Shown piece after piece: positions 18,108 through 26,354 of a stretch of DNA of 64,000 nt (positions are counted from its first letter, which is position 1; each line of letters begins with the position of its first letter). The notes under the pieces were generated by a model. It did not search any database, had not been told where the DNA came from, and worked only from the letters and a program-made list of their open reading frames with translations. The stretch is taken from assembly GCA_002428985.1 (NCBI GenBank), contig DIYL01000021.1, positions 1-64,000 of the forward strand, in the 5' to 3' direction. Made by a program: the position numbers and the translations under genes. This DNA comes from Anaerolineales bacterium UBA6055. GTDB lineage: Bacteria; Chloroflexota; Anaerolineae; Aggregatilineales; Phototrophicaceae.

Positions 18108-19547
18108 TTATTCCGCAGTGGTCAACTGACTCGCCATTGCTTCAATTTCTTCGCGAACGGTCTCAAAGTTCTCTTCGGAGTGTTCGGCAACCAAAACAAT
18201 ATTACTGCTTTTGCCATCAGATACAAACAGATAGGTTGTCAGCATGCTATCGGTTGGATATGTCAAGATAAACGCAACGGGATCCAGTCCAATATCTACA
18301 GATTGCGCCATCGCTAAGTCATCTCCAGTCAGTTCTTGAGCAACTGAATTAGCAAATGTAATCAACGATTCCCCACCGACATCACCATAAGTCTCTATAC
18401 TTTGGGCTTCATTGCTCAATGTGATGATTGTATCGTCAGAGGTAAAGACGATCTGATTATCTGCGTTAGTATCGACTTCATAACCAGTCGGATATGGCAC
18501 AACAAATCCGGCATGCTCAACTTGTTCCTCGAGAGGGTAAATCGGAGCATAATAGAATGTCTCTGCAATCGCACGCAGTACAGGAAGATAGATTTCTGTG
18601 GAATTCAGCACATCACTATACATTGCCGATAACAACACATGATTATTGCCATAATCGACCATCACAAAGCGATAGTCAAATGCTGGTATCATCCCATCTT
18701 CACTCGGTTCACTTAATATCATTACAACTTCACGTGTCGGGTAACCGTTGATGTCATCCCCTTCTTCGACAACAACCTCAGTTTGGTCAGCCATAGCCTC
18801 TGCAACGAGCTCAAGTTCGGCTTGAATCATCGTATCAAAGTTAACAACAGCATCGGGTTCAGCGAGCGTTTCTTGATTTAAGAGTAAAATTGTACCGATG
18901 TCGTTCGTACCACGTATCTCATAGCTAAACGTATCTAAAAATCCCCAGCTTGCAGGTATTTCATATGTGTAACCAAGTGTTGGATCAATGATCAATTGAC
19001 TGAGCAGGATGCTATCTCCGTCAAACGCACCCTCCGTGTAACGAGCAGTTTTGATAACCTCGAGCAGTTCATCCACATCACTAGGTTCAGAGTCATTCAT
19101 ACCAATGATAGCAATGAGTGGGACATTATCTCGATCAAACGTGACGACAATAAAACTCATCTCATCATCAAGACCAAAGTCATAGCGTGTGCCATCACCG
19201 TATTCACTGAGGAAATCAGCAACAATCGCATTCGGTGGAATTTCGCCGAGCAATGCTTGTAAAGCCGCATCGGCAGAAAACGATGGTAAATTTATAAAGT
19301 CTAGTGCTTGCGGTGTGAGCCACAGCAATGCAACTTGACCAGGAGTAAGATCATCAGCGATCGAGACTTCTTCACGGGCGACGGTTGTGACAAAGTCCTC
19401 GGTTGAATCATAGGCAAGCCAATCGGATGGATAATCAATTATAAGTCCACCGACAAACTCACTGGTGAAGGTTTCAATATCTTGTGCTGTGATAACAGTT
19501 GTCAACAACCCGATCAATAACATTAAGATGAGATGTCGTAATTTCAA
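18108..19547 (-). CDS. secreted protein with repeated PsbP/DcrB-like domains (paralogue of the 15851 gene)
   Basis: A 479-residue exported protein. The signal peptide (MKLRHLILMLLIGLLTTVITA) ends before QDIETF. Three similar segments follow, each opening with a strand such as LIIDYPSDWLAY (about residue 34), YTYEIPASWGFL (about 197) and FVVPYPTGYEVD (about 350). Layout, length and composition match the gene at 15851-17299, which points toward it from the other side of the VapBC pair. No enzymatic motif is seen. It is probably a surface or periplasm-equivalent protein of unknown role. Confidence 0.75.
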   Translation of the reverse strand: MKLRHLILMLLIGLLTTVITAQDIETFTSEFVGGLIIDYPSDWLAYDSTEDFVTTVAREEVSIADDLTPGQVALLWLTPQALDFINLPSFSADAALQALLGEIPPNAIVADFLSEYGDGTRYDFGLDDEMSFIVVTFDRDNVPLIAIIGMNDSEPSDVDELLEVIKTARYTEGAFDGDSILLSQLIIDPTLGYTYEIPASWGFLDTFSYEIRGTNDIGTILLLNQETLAEPDAVVNFDTMIQAELELVAEAMADQTEVVVEEGDDINGYPTREVVMILSEPSEDGMIPAFDYRFVMVDYGNNHVLLSAMYSDVLNSTEIYLPVLRAIAETFYYAPIYPLEEQVEHAGFVVPYPTGYEVDTNADNQIVFTSDDTIITLSNEAQSIETYGDVGGESLITFANSVAQELTGDDLAMAQSVDIGLDPVAFILTYPTDSMLTTYLFVSDGKSSNIVLVAEHSEENFETVREEIEAMASQLTTAE

Positions 19548-19689
19548 TGGATGCTCCTAAATGTTAGATGTTTGAGGTTTCAGCATAGCACAGTGTAGTT
19601 AATCGCGAGAGTGCAACAAGTGCTAAATTTTGGGCAATCTCTCGGTTGATTCTGCAAAATATGATATAGTTTGTGCCATAGATTCCATA

Positions 19690-20223
19690 ATGACTGAAAC
19701 CAATATGACCATACCACCATTTCTAACCCGACCCTCTGAACGTTATAAAGATGATTTTATTGAAGCTGTCTATGAATATATTCAAGAAAATCTTGGTCTA
19801 TCGTGGAATCCAAAAATCCTAAATGAACGGTTTGATGAATATCTAAAAACATTACGCGCCGCCGAAACAGAGCCATTAGCAGGCGATGTACCCACATCGT
19901 ACTATTGGTTGATAGTCGACGGGCAATCGTATGCCGGAGATCTAGAACTGCGTCATCATTTAACCGATTCTCTCAAACGCTTTGGTGGCCATATTGGCTA
20001 TAAAATTCGCCCGACAATGCGCCGTCAAGGATATGGCAAATTGATCTGTCAACTCGGGATATTAGAAGCTAGACGTAAAGGCATCACCGATATTCTTATT
20101 ACCTGCGATGACGACAACATCGGCTCACAGAAGATTATCGAAGCCAATGGTGGTATCTTCAAAGATAAGGTCAATAATCGCCGCGGTGTGCTAACCCGCC
20201 GTTACTGGATTTATTATAATTAA
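19690..20223 (+). CDS. GNAT-family N-acetyltransferase
   Basis: About 177 residues. The acetyl-CoA binding motif A is visible as IGYKIRPTMRRQGYGK, with the R/Q-x-x-G-x-G/A pattern as RQGYGK, followed by a helix and the strand DILITCDDDNIGSQKIIEANGG typical of GNAT motif B. The frame is open back to 19630, but residues before MTETNMTIPPF look non-coding and TATAGT at 19665-19670 may be a promoter element, so a start at 19690 (or 19705) is preferred. It probably acetylates a small amine or antibiotic-like molecule. A second GNAT gene follows after 13 bases. Confidence 0.8.
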   Translation: MTETNMTIPPFLTRPSERYKDDFIEAVYEYIQENLGLSWNPKILNERFDEYLKTLRAAETEPLAGDVPTSYYWLIVDGQSYAGDLELRHHLTDSLKRFGGHIGYKIRPTMRRQGYGKLICQLGILEARRKGITDILITCDDDNIGSQKIIEANGGIFKDKVNNRRGVLTRRYWIYYN

Positions 20224-20236
20224 TAGGATGACACCC

Positions 20237-21178
20237 ATGATACGTTCCGCCACTCAAGATGATTTCCCTGCAATGGCACAAGTCAGTGCCGTAGCAATGC
20301 CACGCAACCCACTGACAGAAACACAATTAAATAGCCATCAAGATCAACTTGCACCAACCGGAGCACGGGCATATTGGGTATATGAAGCAGATAATACAGT
20401 TGTTGGCTTTGCGTATTGTATGCAGTGGGCAGATATGTACGACCCACAAGCATTCCACATATCGGTACAAGTGCATCCCGATCATCAACGTCAAGGGATC
20501 GGTACCGAACTTTATGCAACGCTTGCCGATGCACTCCTCACATATAATCCACTACGGTTTCAATCATCTATCTATGAAGACAATATCGGTGCGGAGCAAT
20601 TCAGTAAAAAATATGGTTTTGTAGAATACAGTCGTCGGATTGAATCGACCTGTGATCTAACCACATTCAGCGGTGACAATTACAAAGACAAACTCGACAC
20701 ATTAGAAAATGCCGGTTATGAATTTACTGTTTTAGCGGACATCACAGATCAAGATAGCTTGCAAGACATCTATAACTTGCAATGGTCGCTTGAATTAGAT
20801 GTGCCAATTGAAGAAACACTAATCAAAAAGCCGTTCGAATTATGGCGTAAGCAAATATTTGATCTGCCATCATCATTGAGCCAATCCTCTATTGTTGTGC
20901 AAAAAGAAGACGACTATGCGGGTTTAATTGTCATCGAGAAATTAAGTGATACCCATGCCTACTGTGAATTCACTGGTATACGTCCACAATTTCGGAGAAA
21001 AGGGTTGGCAACAGCGATAAAAGTCCACGCTATGCAGAAGTGCAAAAGCCTTGGCTACACTGCCATCAGTACCACCAACGATGCAGTGAATATTGCGATC
21101 CTCAACATTAATCATCAACTAGGATATAAACCAAAACCTGCCCGCATTCAAATTGAAAAAACCTTTACGGAAGATTAG
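20237..21178 (+). CDS. tandem-GNAT acetyltransferase
   Basis: About 313 residues containing two GNAT domains. The first (about 1-150) has VQVHPDHQRQGIGTELY as its acetyl-CoA binding loop. The second (about 155-313) has FTGIRPQFRRKGLATAIKVHA, followed by AISTTNDAVNIAILNINHQLGYKP. Two-domain GNATs of this type often retain one active site, and the better-preserved RKGLA loop suggests it is the second. ATG at 20237 is preferred because AGGAT lies about 7 bases before it; ATG at 20228 is in frame but too close to that site. It is probably cotranscribed with the preceding GNAT gene. Confidence 0.8.
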   Translation: MIRSATQDDFPAMAQVSAVAMPRNPLTETQLNSHQDQLAPTGARAYWVYEADNTVVGFAYCMQWADMYDPQAFHISVQVHPDHQRQGIGTELYATLADALLTYNPLRFQSSIYEDNIGAEQFSKKYGFVEYSRRIESTCDLTTFSGDNYKDKLDTLENAGYEFTVLADITDQDSLQDIYNLQWSLELDVPIEETLIKKPFELWRKQIFDLPSSLSQSSIVVQKEDDYAGLIVIEKLSDTHAYCEFTGIRPQFRRKGLATAIKVHAMQKCKSLGYTAISTTNDAVNIAILNINHQLGYKPKPARIQIEKTFTED

Positions 21179-21416
21179 TGAAAACAAACGTAAGATAATG
21201 AAAGTAGTCGACATCTAACCATTATAGTTACTTTCAACAAAATATAATAAAATTCGTTGTAGACTTTTATGACCCCTTGTGATATATTAGTAATATCCAA
21301 AGACACTCCTACTTATTTTCTCTAACAATTCTTCTCGCGTTCTTAAAAATTTTTTAAGGTTTTTTCATCTAGTCTTTGTATAACTGTGGATAGTAAATGC
21401 CTAAGGAGATGCTCAC

Positions 21417-21809
21417 TTGAATACAATCGCACATACATCCGAAATCCAGCAAGATGCCGAATTGGTTATCGCAGTCATGAACGAAAAAGAAGATGTCAAA
21501 TTGGACTACTCTGCCGATGCAATTTCATGGCTAGATACATACATCAATCAACACCAAAACGACTTGGATGAAACTGACAAAGTTATCCTCCGCGAAAAAT
21601 TTGGTGCGTTCGTCGGCGAAACCATCCGTCAAAATTACGGTGGGCAATGGACACAAGTAGACGGTAACGAGTGGATGATTGTATTTGGTGATGATGCACA
21701 GACCGCCCCATTTGATATGGTTGGCGCGACACTCAATCAACAATCGTCACTGACAAAACTTTACGATCGCATCCCTGAATTGTTCGACAACAAGGCTGTG
21801 CAAAACTAA
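21417..21809 (+). CDS. hypothetical protein, DUF3806-like
   Basis: About 130 residues, translated from a TTG start at 21417. The start is supported by a strong AAGGAG (21403-21408) with normal spacing and by the good coding character of the first codons. The C-terminal half (LREKFGAFVGETIRQNYGGQW, then APFDMVGATLNQQ and LYDRIPELF) resembles the DUF3806 pattern in which a tryptophan-containing strand precedes an FPF/V motif. No function is established. The 21179-21416 gap upstream is A+T-rich and probably holds the promoter, but no well-spaced -35/-10 pair stands out. A strong terminator follows. Confidence 0.65.
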   Translation: MNTIAHTSEIQQDAELVIAVMNEKEDVKLDYSADAISWLDTYINQHQNDLDETDKVILREKFGAFVGETIRQNYGGQWTQVDGNEWMIVFGDDAQTAPFDMVGATLNQQSSLTKLYDRIPELFDNKAVQN

Positions 21810-21834
21810 GCACATCCAACCCTAGATTATCATG

Positions 21835-21865
21835 AGGAGTAACCTAAAGTGGTTGCTCCTTTTTC
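21835..21865 (+). terminator. rho-independent terminator
   Basis: GGAGTAACC (21836-21844) pairs with GGTTGCTCC (21851-21859) around a 6-base loop, followed immediately by TTTTTC. It ends the DUF3806-like transcript. Confidence 0.85.
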
Positions 21866-21980
21866 GTTTGTGCTCCGTAAGGAAATACCCATTAGTCCTA
21901 CCGATACGCGTGTCACATATCGCACTTTGTCGGGCTATGCTATCATGGTCATATGATCGGTTTGATACATAAGGACATCT

Positions 21981-23000
21981 ATGGATCCCGCAATTTTACT
22001 CACAAGTATCTTCGCATTATTAATTGGCTTAGCTGTCACCTTCTTTGGTGAACGTATTTTTAAGATTTCGCTGGCTTCAACAGGGTTTGCAGTCGGGGCA
22101 GCTTTATTTGGTGGGATTGCGTTGACGTTACTTGATAATGTTATCATCGCATTGATTGTGGGTGGGATTGGCGGTGTGATCACATCATTTATGGTGCAGT
22201 CAGCCTATCGTACGGGGTTATTTATCATCGGGTTTGCGATGGCAGCGATTATCACAATCTATATTGCACTAGCGATGGATGCAGTCACTGTTGATATTCA
22301 AAATCTAGAGTCAATTAATCCCGATGAATTATCATCAATGCTACCTTTGATTATTGCAGGTTTCTCGATGTCGCTGATTTCCGGTTCGTTAGTTGTAATG
22401 TTCGATACACCTATTTTACGGGTGGTGACAGCAATCTTCGGTGCGATTGTATTTGCGATTAGTGGGTTTGTCCTGACAACAGGGATGGAGACGTTACCGC
22501 AATCGGCGGCATCCCTTGTGAGTGTACAGTTGTTTGTGTGGGGTGCAGGCTGGATACCACTCGCGATCGCTGGCATTGTCTTCCAGTTTTTTGGTGTGAC
22601 GTGGTTATTCAAATTGCTCCAAATTGATCAAGCATCACGTCAAGAACAAAAACGTCGACAAGCATATCATCAACAAAAACAGAAGGTACAACCATCACCG
22701 CAACAAGGGGGTTACACGCCAAATCAATACACGTCTCAACAGACTGGCTATCCATCAAACCCACAAGCGTCGCAACAAGGGGGATACACACCGAATCAAC
22801 ATTCACAACAAGGGGGCTATGCTCCGAATCAGTACCCAACACAACAAGAGGGGTATCCACCCAATCAACAACCGCCACAACAAGGAGGATACACGCAGAA
22901 TCAGCAACCACCACAACAGGGTGGCTATCCACCAAGTCAGCGTCCACCGCAAAAGCGGAAATACCCACCAAATGAACAACCGCCCCGTCGTAAACCTTAG
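21981..23000 (+). CDS. DUF4203/TMEM198-like membrane protein with Gln/Gly/Tyr repeat tail
   Basis: A 339-residue membrane protein. Residues 1 to about 215 hold seven to eight hydrophobic segments, resembling the DUF4203 (TMEM198-like) family (GERIFKISLASTGFAVGAALFGG and following). The last 110 or so residues form a hydrophilic, probably disordered tail of repeats QQGGYxPNQ with variants, then a basic end PPRRKP. The tail should face the cytoplasm and may self-associate or bind partners. AAGGA precedes the ATG. The stop codon abuts the convergent VOC gene stop with no intergenic DNA. Function unknown. Confidence 0.7.
   Translation: MDPAILLTSIFALLIGLAVTFFGERIFKISLASTGFAVGAALFGGIALTLLDNVIIALIVGGIGGVITSFMVQSAYRTGLFIIGFAMAAIITIYIALAMDAVTVDIQNLESINPDELSSMLPLIIAGFSMSLISGSLVVMFDTPILRVVTAIFGAIVFAISGFVLTTGMETLPQSAASLVSVQLFVWGAGWIPLAIAGIVFQFFGVTWLFKLLQIDQASRQEQKRRQAYHQQKQKVQPSPQQGGYTPNQYTSQQTGYPSNPQASQQGGYTPNQHSQQGGYAPNQYPTQQEGYPPNQQPPQQGGYTQNQQPPQQGGYPPSQRPPQKRKYPPNEQPPRRKP
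22681..22985 (+). repeat. degenerate tandem repeat encoding QQGGYxPNQ
   Basis: Roughly eight imperfect units of about 36-48 bases encode the Gln/Gly/Tyr/Pro/Asn-rich tail of the membrane protein. Units differ at many third positions, so the array is not freshly expanded. Confidence 0.7.
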
Positions 23001-23381
23001 CTAAGTATCTAGATATTGTGAGAAGTGGATCAACACCCCCGACGGATCCCAAACATAGGTTGTGATAGCGCCATAGTCTTCTTTTTTCGGGGGTGTCAAG
23101 CGAGCGTTATCAAAGTTTTCTTTGTCCAAGATTTTTGTGACGTGGTCATGCCATGCTTGTGCATCGTCGACATTCACTTGAAACATGAAATTATCCGCCC
23201 ATTCCTGCACATAAAAGTTCTGTAGCCAGAAGCGAGAATCTGCTAATTCTAATTGAGCGAGATTATCATCTTGATATCCCACTTGCCATCCCAGCAACGT
23301 ATAGAACCGCAGCGATTGTTTAAAATCCTTTGCTGGAACAAAAACACGCACATCAGTTGCTTTAAGATTTGGCTGCGTCAT
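23001..23381 (-). CDS. VOC-family (glyoxalase/bleomycin-resistance-like) protein
   Basis: A 126-residue single VOC-superfamily protein (DVRVFVPAKDFKQSLRFYTLLGW at the start, WDPSGVLIHFSQ at the end). Proteins of this type dimerise and bind a metal plus substrate, or sequester a drug. The typical first metal ligand His is not obvious at the N-terminal strand, so a binding rather than catalytic role is possible. It begins two bases after the stop of the secreted nuclease gene and is probably cotranscribed with it. Confidence 0.8.
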   Translation of the reverse strand: MTQPNLKATDVRVFVPAKDFKQSLRFYTLLGWQVGYQDDNLAQLELADSRFWLQNFYVQEWADNFMFQVNVDDAQAWHDHVTKILDKENFDNARLTPPKKEDYGAITTYVWDPSGVLIHFSQYLDT

Positions 23382-23383
23382 AA

Positions 23384-23920
23384 TTAGCGGACATCCGATC
23401 CGTCGTCAAAAATACCAGTCGCATGACAGTTGAGTCCCGATTGTGCTGCTGATTTTTCTAGGGCAAGGAAGTCCTGATAATATTCGTCATCTGGTTCATA
23501 TAAGACGGCTTCGGCATAACCATTACGGACGAGCGCTTCATTCACAAAAACATCATCAGCATAAATATAACGCAGTGATCGCCCAAAACGATCTTGATCG
23601 GTTGTATCGGTAACGAGGGTCACTTGTTTGCCTTCCACAAGATCACGATTAGCTTGCGTTGCATCACTATAGCATGGTTCATCACGTTCTGGTGTATTCA
23701 CCCCCACGTAGCGAATCCGTACACTTTGACCATCTAATAACACGTCAATTGTATCGCCGTCGATCACACGAGATACGGTTGCAACTTCCCCATCAGGAAC
23801 TGTCGCACCGCCACCACTGCTTGTGTCACTACCGCCTGTATTTCCGTTACTAGTGGTATCATCACATGCTGCTACAAGTAGCATCACCATCAAGAATAAA
23901 CATAGTCGTTTAAGCATCAT
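23384..23920 (-). CDS. thermonuclease-family (SNase-like) lipoprotein
   Basis: A 178-residue exported nuclease of the staphylococcal nuclease family. The N-terminus is a lipoprotein signal with lipobox LVAAC, then a Ser/Gly/Thr-rich linker (about 22-45). The SNase fold starts at VSRVIDGDTIDV. Visible catalytic-type residues are the Arg of VRIRYVGVNTPE, the Glu that follows, and the Arg of DRFGRSLRYIY. DGDT and the acidic residues would bind calcium. Two cysteines near the end of the domain may form a disulfide. It probably degrades extracellular nucleic acid at the cell surface. The VOC gene follows after two bases. Confidence 0.88.
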   Translation of the reverse strand: MMLKRLCLFLMVMLLVAACDDTTSNGNTGGSDTSSGGGATVPDGEVATVSRVIDGDTIDVLLDGQSVRIRYVGVNTPERDEPCYSDATQANRDLVEGKQVTLVTDTTDQDRFGRSLRYIYADDVFVNEALVRNGYAEAVLYEPDDEYYQDFLALEKSAAQSGLNCHATGIFDDGSDVR

Positions 23921-23972
23921 TTGCTCTCCATTTTAAACGTTAGACTTACTTTTCATTATATAAGGAGTTTCA

Positions 23973-24890
23973 TTATTGTTTGATGGATGTTATGGCTGTA
24001 TTGGTCATATTATTGACAACAGACTCAACTGTATCAATAAAGGCACGCGACGCTGAGCAAAGATAGTGATCACTATGCCATAAAATCCCAACAGTACGAG
24101 ATGGTTGTGGGTCTGTGAGGGAAATTTGTATTAGTTGATTGGAACGTTCTTCTTGTAAGGTCAGGTGGGGTAAAATAGTTGGCAATCCTGTTTTGAGTAC
24201 AGCCGACAAAATACTACTGACGGTATTGAGTTCCAGAATAATATCAGGTTGTGCACCAGCTAACCGCGCATTATCTTCCCACAAACGACGCGTACAAAAC
24301 GATTGCGATAGCATAATCATCGGTAAATTATCCAATGTCGAGACAGGCAGATGATGCCTCTCTGCGAGCTTATGATCATTGCGTACGACCAATGCAAGCG
24401 ACTCATTAAATAGAGGTTGTGTTTGAATGGATGGATTGGTCGGTGGTATGAAGCCAATACCCAGATGCAATTCACCAGACTCTAGTTTATGCTCAATGTC
24501 ATCCGCAGATAGTTCCTGTATGCTCAATTTAATTTGTGGGTATTGCGCTGTAAATTCTGCAACGATAGATGGTAGCAGGTAGTCATTGACAGTCTGCACC
24601 ACACCAATCGCCAGATCACCACGTTGTAACCCTTCTAATTCATTGATGGCGGTCTGCGCTTCTTCAATTTCGTACAGTGCCCGCTGTGCATGGCGATATA
24701 AGATTTCCCCAGCATCGGTTAGTGTAATCCCACGCCGTGACCGATTGACTAATACCGTCCCAACATTATCCTCAAGGGCTTGAATTTGTTGTGATAATGC
24801 AGATTGTGAGATAAATAATTTTTCGGATGCACGGGTAAAATTCGCTTCGTCAGCGACCGTCATTAAGTAACGCAGTTGTCGCAATTCCAT
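23973..24890 (-). CDS. LysR-family transcriptional regulator
   Basis: A 305-residue LysR-type regulator. The winged helix-turn-helix occupies residues 1 to about 60 (MELRQLRYLMTVADEANFTRAS, then SQSALSQQIQALE), followed by the linker helix and a two-lobed ligand-binding domain (about 88-295). It resembles the CynR/CysB-like branch generally; the ligand is not predictable. It is divergently arranged with the secreted protein gene at 24997, its most likely target. Dyad sequences lie immediately upstream of its own start, consistent with autoregulation. Confidence 0.92.
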   Translation of the reverse strand: MELRQLRYLMTVADEANFTRASEKLFISQSALSQQIQALEDNVGTVLVNRSRRGITLTDAGEILYRHAQRALYEIEEAQTAINELEGLQRGDLAIGVVQTVNDYLLPSIVAEFTAQYPQIKLSIQELSADDIEHKLESGELHLGIGFIPPTNPSIQTQPLFNESLALVVRNDHKLAERHHLPVSTLDNLPMIMLSQSFCTRRLWEDNARLAGAQPDIILELNTVSSILSAVLKTGLPTILPHLTLQEERSNQLIQISLTDPQPSRTVGILWHSDHYLCSASRAFIDTVESVVNNMTNTAITSIKQ

Positions 24891-24894
24891 ATGA

Positions 24895-24945
24895 TAAGCC
24901 TAACTTATAACAACTAGAAGAACTATCTGTTAGACTTATTATAAC
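24895..24945. promoter_or_regulatory. candidate LysR operator dyads in the divergent intergenic region
   Basis: TAAGCCTAACTTA (24895-24907) is a dyad fitting the T-N11-A LysR box and lies only a few bases from the LysR start. GTTA (24929-24932) and TAAC (24942-24945) form a second dyad with a 9-base spacer, closer to the promoter region of the divergent gene. The TTATAAC string occurs near both. The assignment to this regulator is inferred from position. Confidence 0.45.
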
Positions 24946-24996
24946 GAATCTCGTATCGTAGAGACAATAACCAATTGATCTCTAGGAGATAATGAC

Positions 24997-25728
24997 ATGA
25001 TACAGAAATTGACCGCATTGATTGCTATTCTTCTGCTTGCATTACCCGTCTTTGCACATGACGATAGCGAGCCGATCACATCACCCGAAGATGAAACAAT
25101 CCCAACGCAATTCGATATCGTCTATGCACAGGTTGAACGGTTTGGGTCAACACTCATTTTTCATCAAATTGTGGCAGGAGAAGCCGATGAAACGACCCCA
25201 GAACCCGTCGGTGACTTAGCAGGTGCGCCAGTATATAGTTTTGTGTGGGTGACCTCGCTAGACACATCAAGTGTCGGGTTTGGAGCTGAAGAAGGTATTC
25301 TCGCACTTGCAGTGACATCACATCCAGATTTTGACGATACGCCACTGTGGGACGAAGATGGTGATGGTGATACAGGAAATGATGGTGCGTTGTGGCATAG
25401 CCATTGGGTTGTGCTTGTCGAAGATGAAGCCTGCCCTGCTGGTTTAACCGTCAAAGATATTCCAGAAGATGAAACCCCAACTGTCCCTGATACATGGCCT
25501 GAATTGCCGATCCTCATTGACAGTCCCAATTATGACCTTGAATTAACAGATAGTGAGGTTGTCGTCATGGTACCTCACAGCGAGGTAGACTTTGCGGGAG
25601 ACTTCAATTTTGATGGCGTAACCGCAGGCTTACAGGTCAATGCGAGTATTCACGCCCCGTTACTCTGTGTGACCAATGTCGATGATATTGCATCTGGTGA
25701 TTTAAGCTTACCTGGCAGATTAAACTAA
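24997..25728 (+). CDS. secreted hypothetical protein, divergent from a LysR gene
   Basis: A 243-residue exported protein with a clean signal peptide (MIQKLTALIAILLLALPVFA). The mature part is acidic, with an Asp-rich loop (DEDGDGDTGND) that could bind calcium and a pair of His residues in LWHSHWVVL. Three Cys residues are visible, one near the C-terminus. I do not recognise the family. Its divergent arrangement with the LysR gene suggests regulated expression. AGGAG precedes the ATG and a hairpin terminator follows the stop. Confidence 0.7.
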   Translation: MIQKLTALIAILLLALPVFAHDDSEPITSPEDETIPTQFDIVYAQVERFGSTLIFHQIVAGEADETTPEPVGDLAGAPVYSFVWVTSLDTSSVGFGAEEGILALAVTSHPDFDDTPLWDEDGDGDTGNDGALWHSHWVVLVEDEACPAGLTVKDIPEDETPTVPDTWPELPILIDSPNYDLELTDSEVVVMVPHSEVDFAGDFNFDGVTAGLQVNASIHAPLLCVTNVDDIASGDLSLPGRLN

Positions 25729-25756
25729 CGAATCCGATGAGATGTTTAAATAATTG

Positions 25757-25790
25757 ATCCTATGGTTTCATGATCATAGGGTTATTTTAT
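25757..25790 (+). terminator. rho-independent terminator
   Basis: ATCCTATG (25757-25764) pairs with CATAGGGT (25775-25782) with one G-T pair, followed by TATTTTATT. It lies about 28 bases after the secreted protein stop. Confidence 0.65.
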
Positions 25791-25874
25791 TAGATTATTC
25801 TGTGTGTTTATCCACATCTGATAGGGACATGCTACGATAACAGCATGATGACCTATAACAAGAGGACATAGCTT

Positions 25875-26354
25875 ATGATGCGTTATGTACGTGCTTTTAT
25901 CAAAGCGTTACAGATGACCGCTCGTGGAGAAACAATTGACCCCACACCAAAAACCCCACAACATTTCTTACCCCTCGAAGCGTGGATCAATGAGGGATTA
26001 CGCAAGCTGGCATTTGTACAAATCACAGCTGACAATATTGGCTTGGATCAAGATCGACGCGACCACATTTTCTTAAAACTCGATGGACACGAAACCAGTT
26101 TTAAAAGTGCCTTACAAATGGTACGCCACAACATGGTTAACGAGTATCCACGATTGATGCAACTCGATGATGCCTACACGATGATGGTTGTGCAATCAAG
26201 CAACATGAACGATCAATATCGTGTGAGCCAGTTTATGATGTCGGATGATATTAAATCACAAGAGGTAAAAAAGGCGCTCGAAGATTTAAACGAGCACCTG
26301 ATGAATTTGCCATCTATTGAATATCCTGATGAGACTGCGATTCCGGCAAGCTAG
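25875..26354 (+). CDS. hypothetical protein
   Basis: A 159-residue soluble, mostly helical protein of unknown family. No signal peptide, membrane helix or catalytic motif is visible; the central region (DGHETSFKSALQMVRHNMVNEYP) is amphipathic. The first of two adjacent Met codons is taken as start, with AAGAGGAC upstream. Its last four bases overlap the stop of the convergent histidine kinase gene. Confidence 0.6.
   Translation: MMRYVRAFIKALQMTARGETIDPTPKTPQHFLPLEAWINEGLRKLAFVQITADNIGLDQDRRDHIFLKLDGHETSFKSALQMVRHNMVNEYPRLMQLDDAYTMMVVQSSNMNDQYRVSQFMMSDDIKSQEVKKALEDLNEHLMNLPSIEYPDETAIPAS

Noticed and set aside
22609..23052. A 147-codon minus-strand Val-rich frame opposite the Gln/Gly repeat tail
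   Set aside because: Antisense of the QQGGYxPNQ repeats; it overlaps the real VOC gene end and has no start signal.
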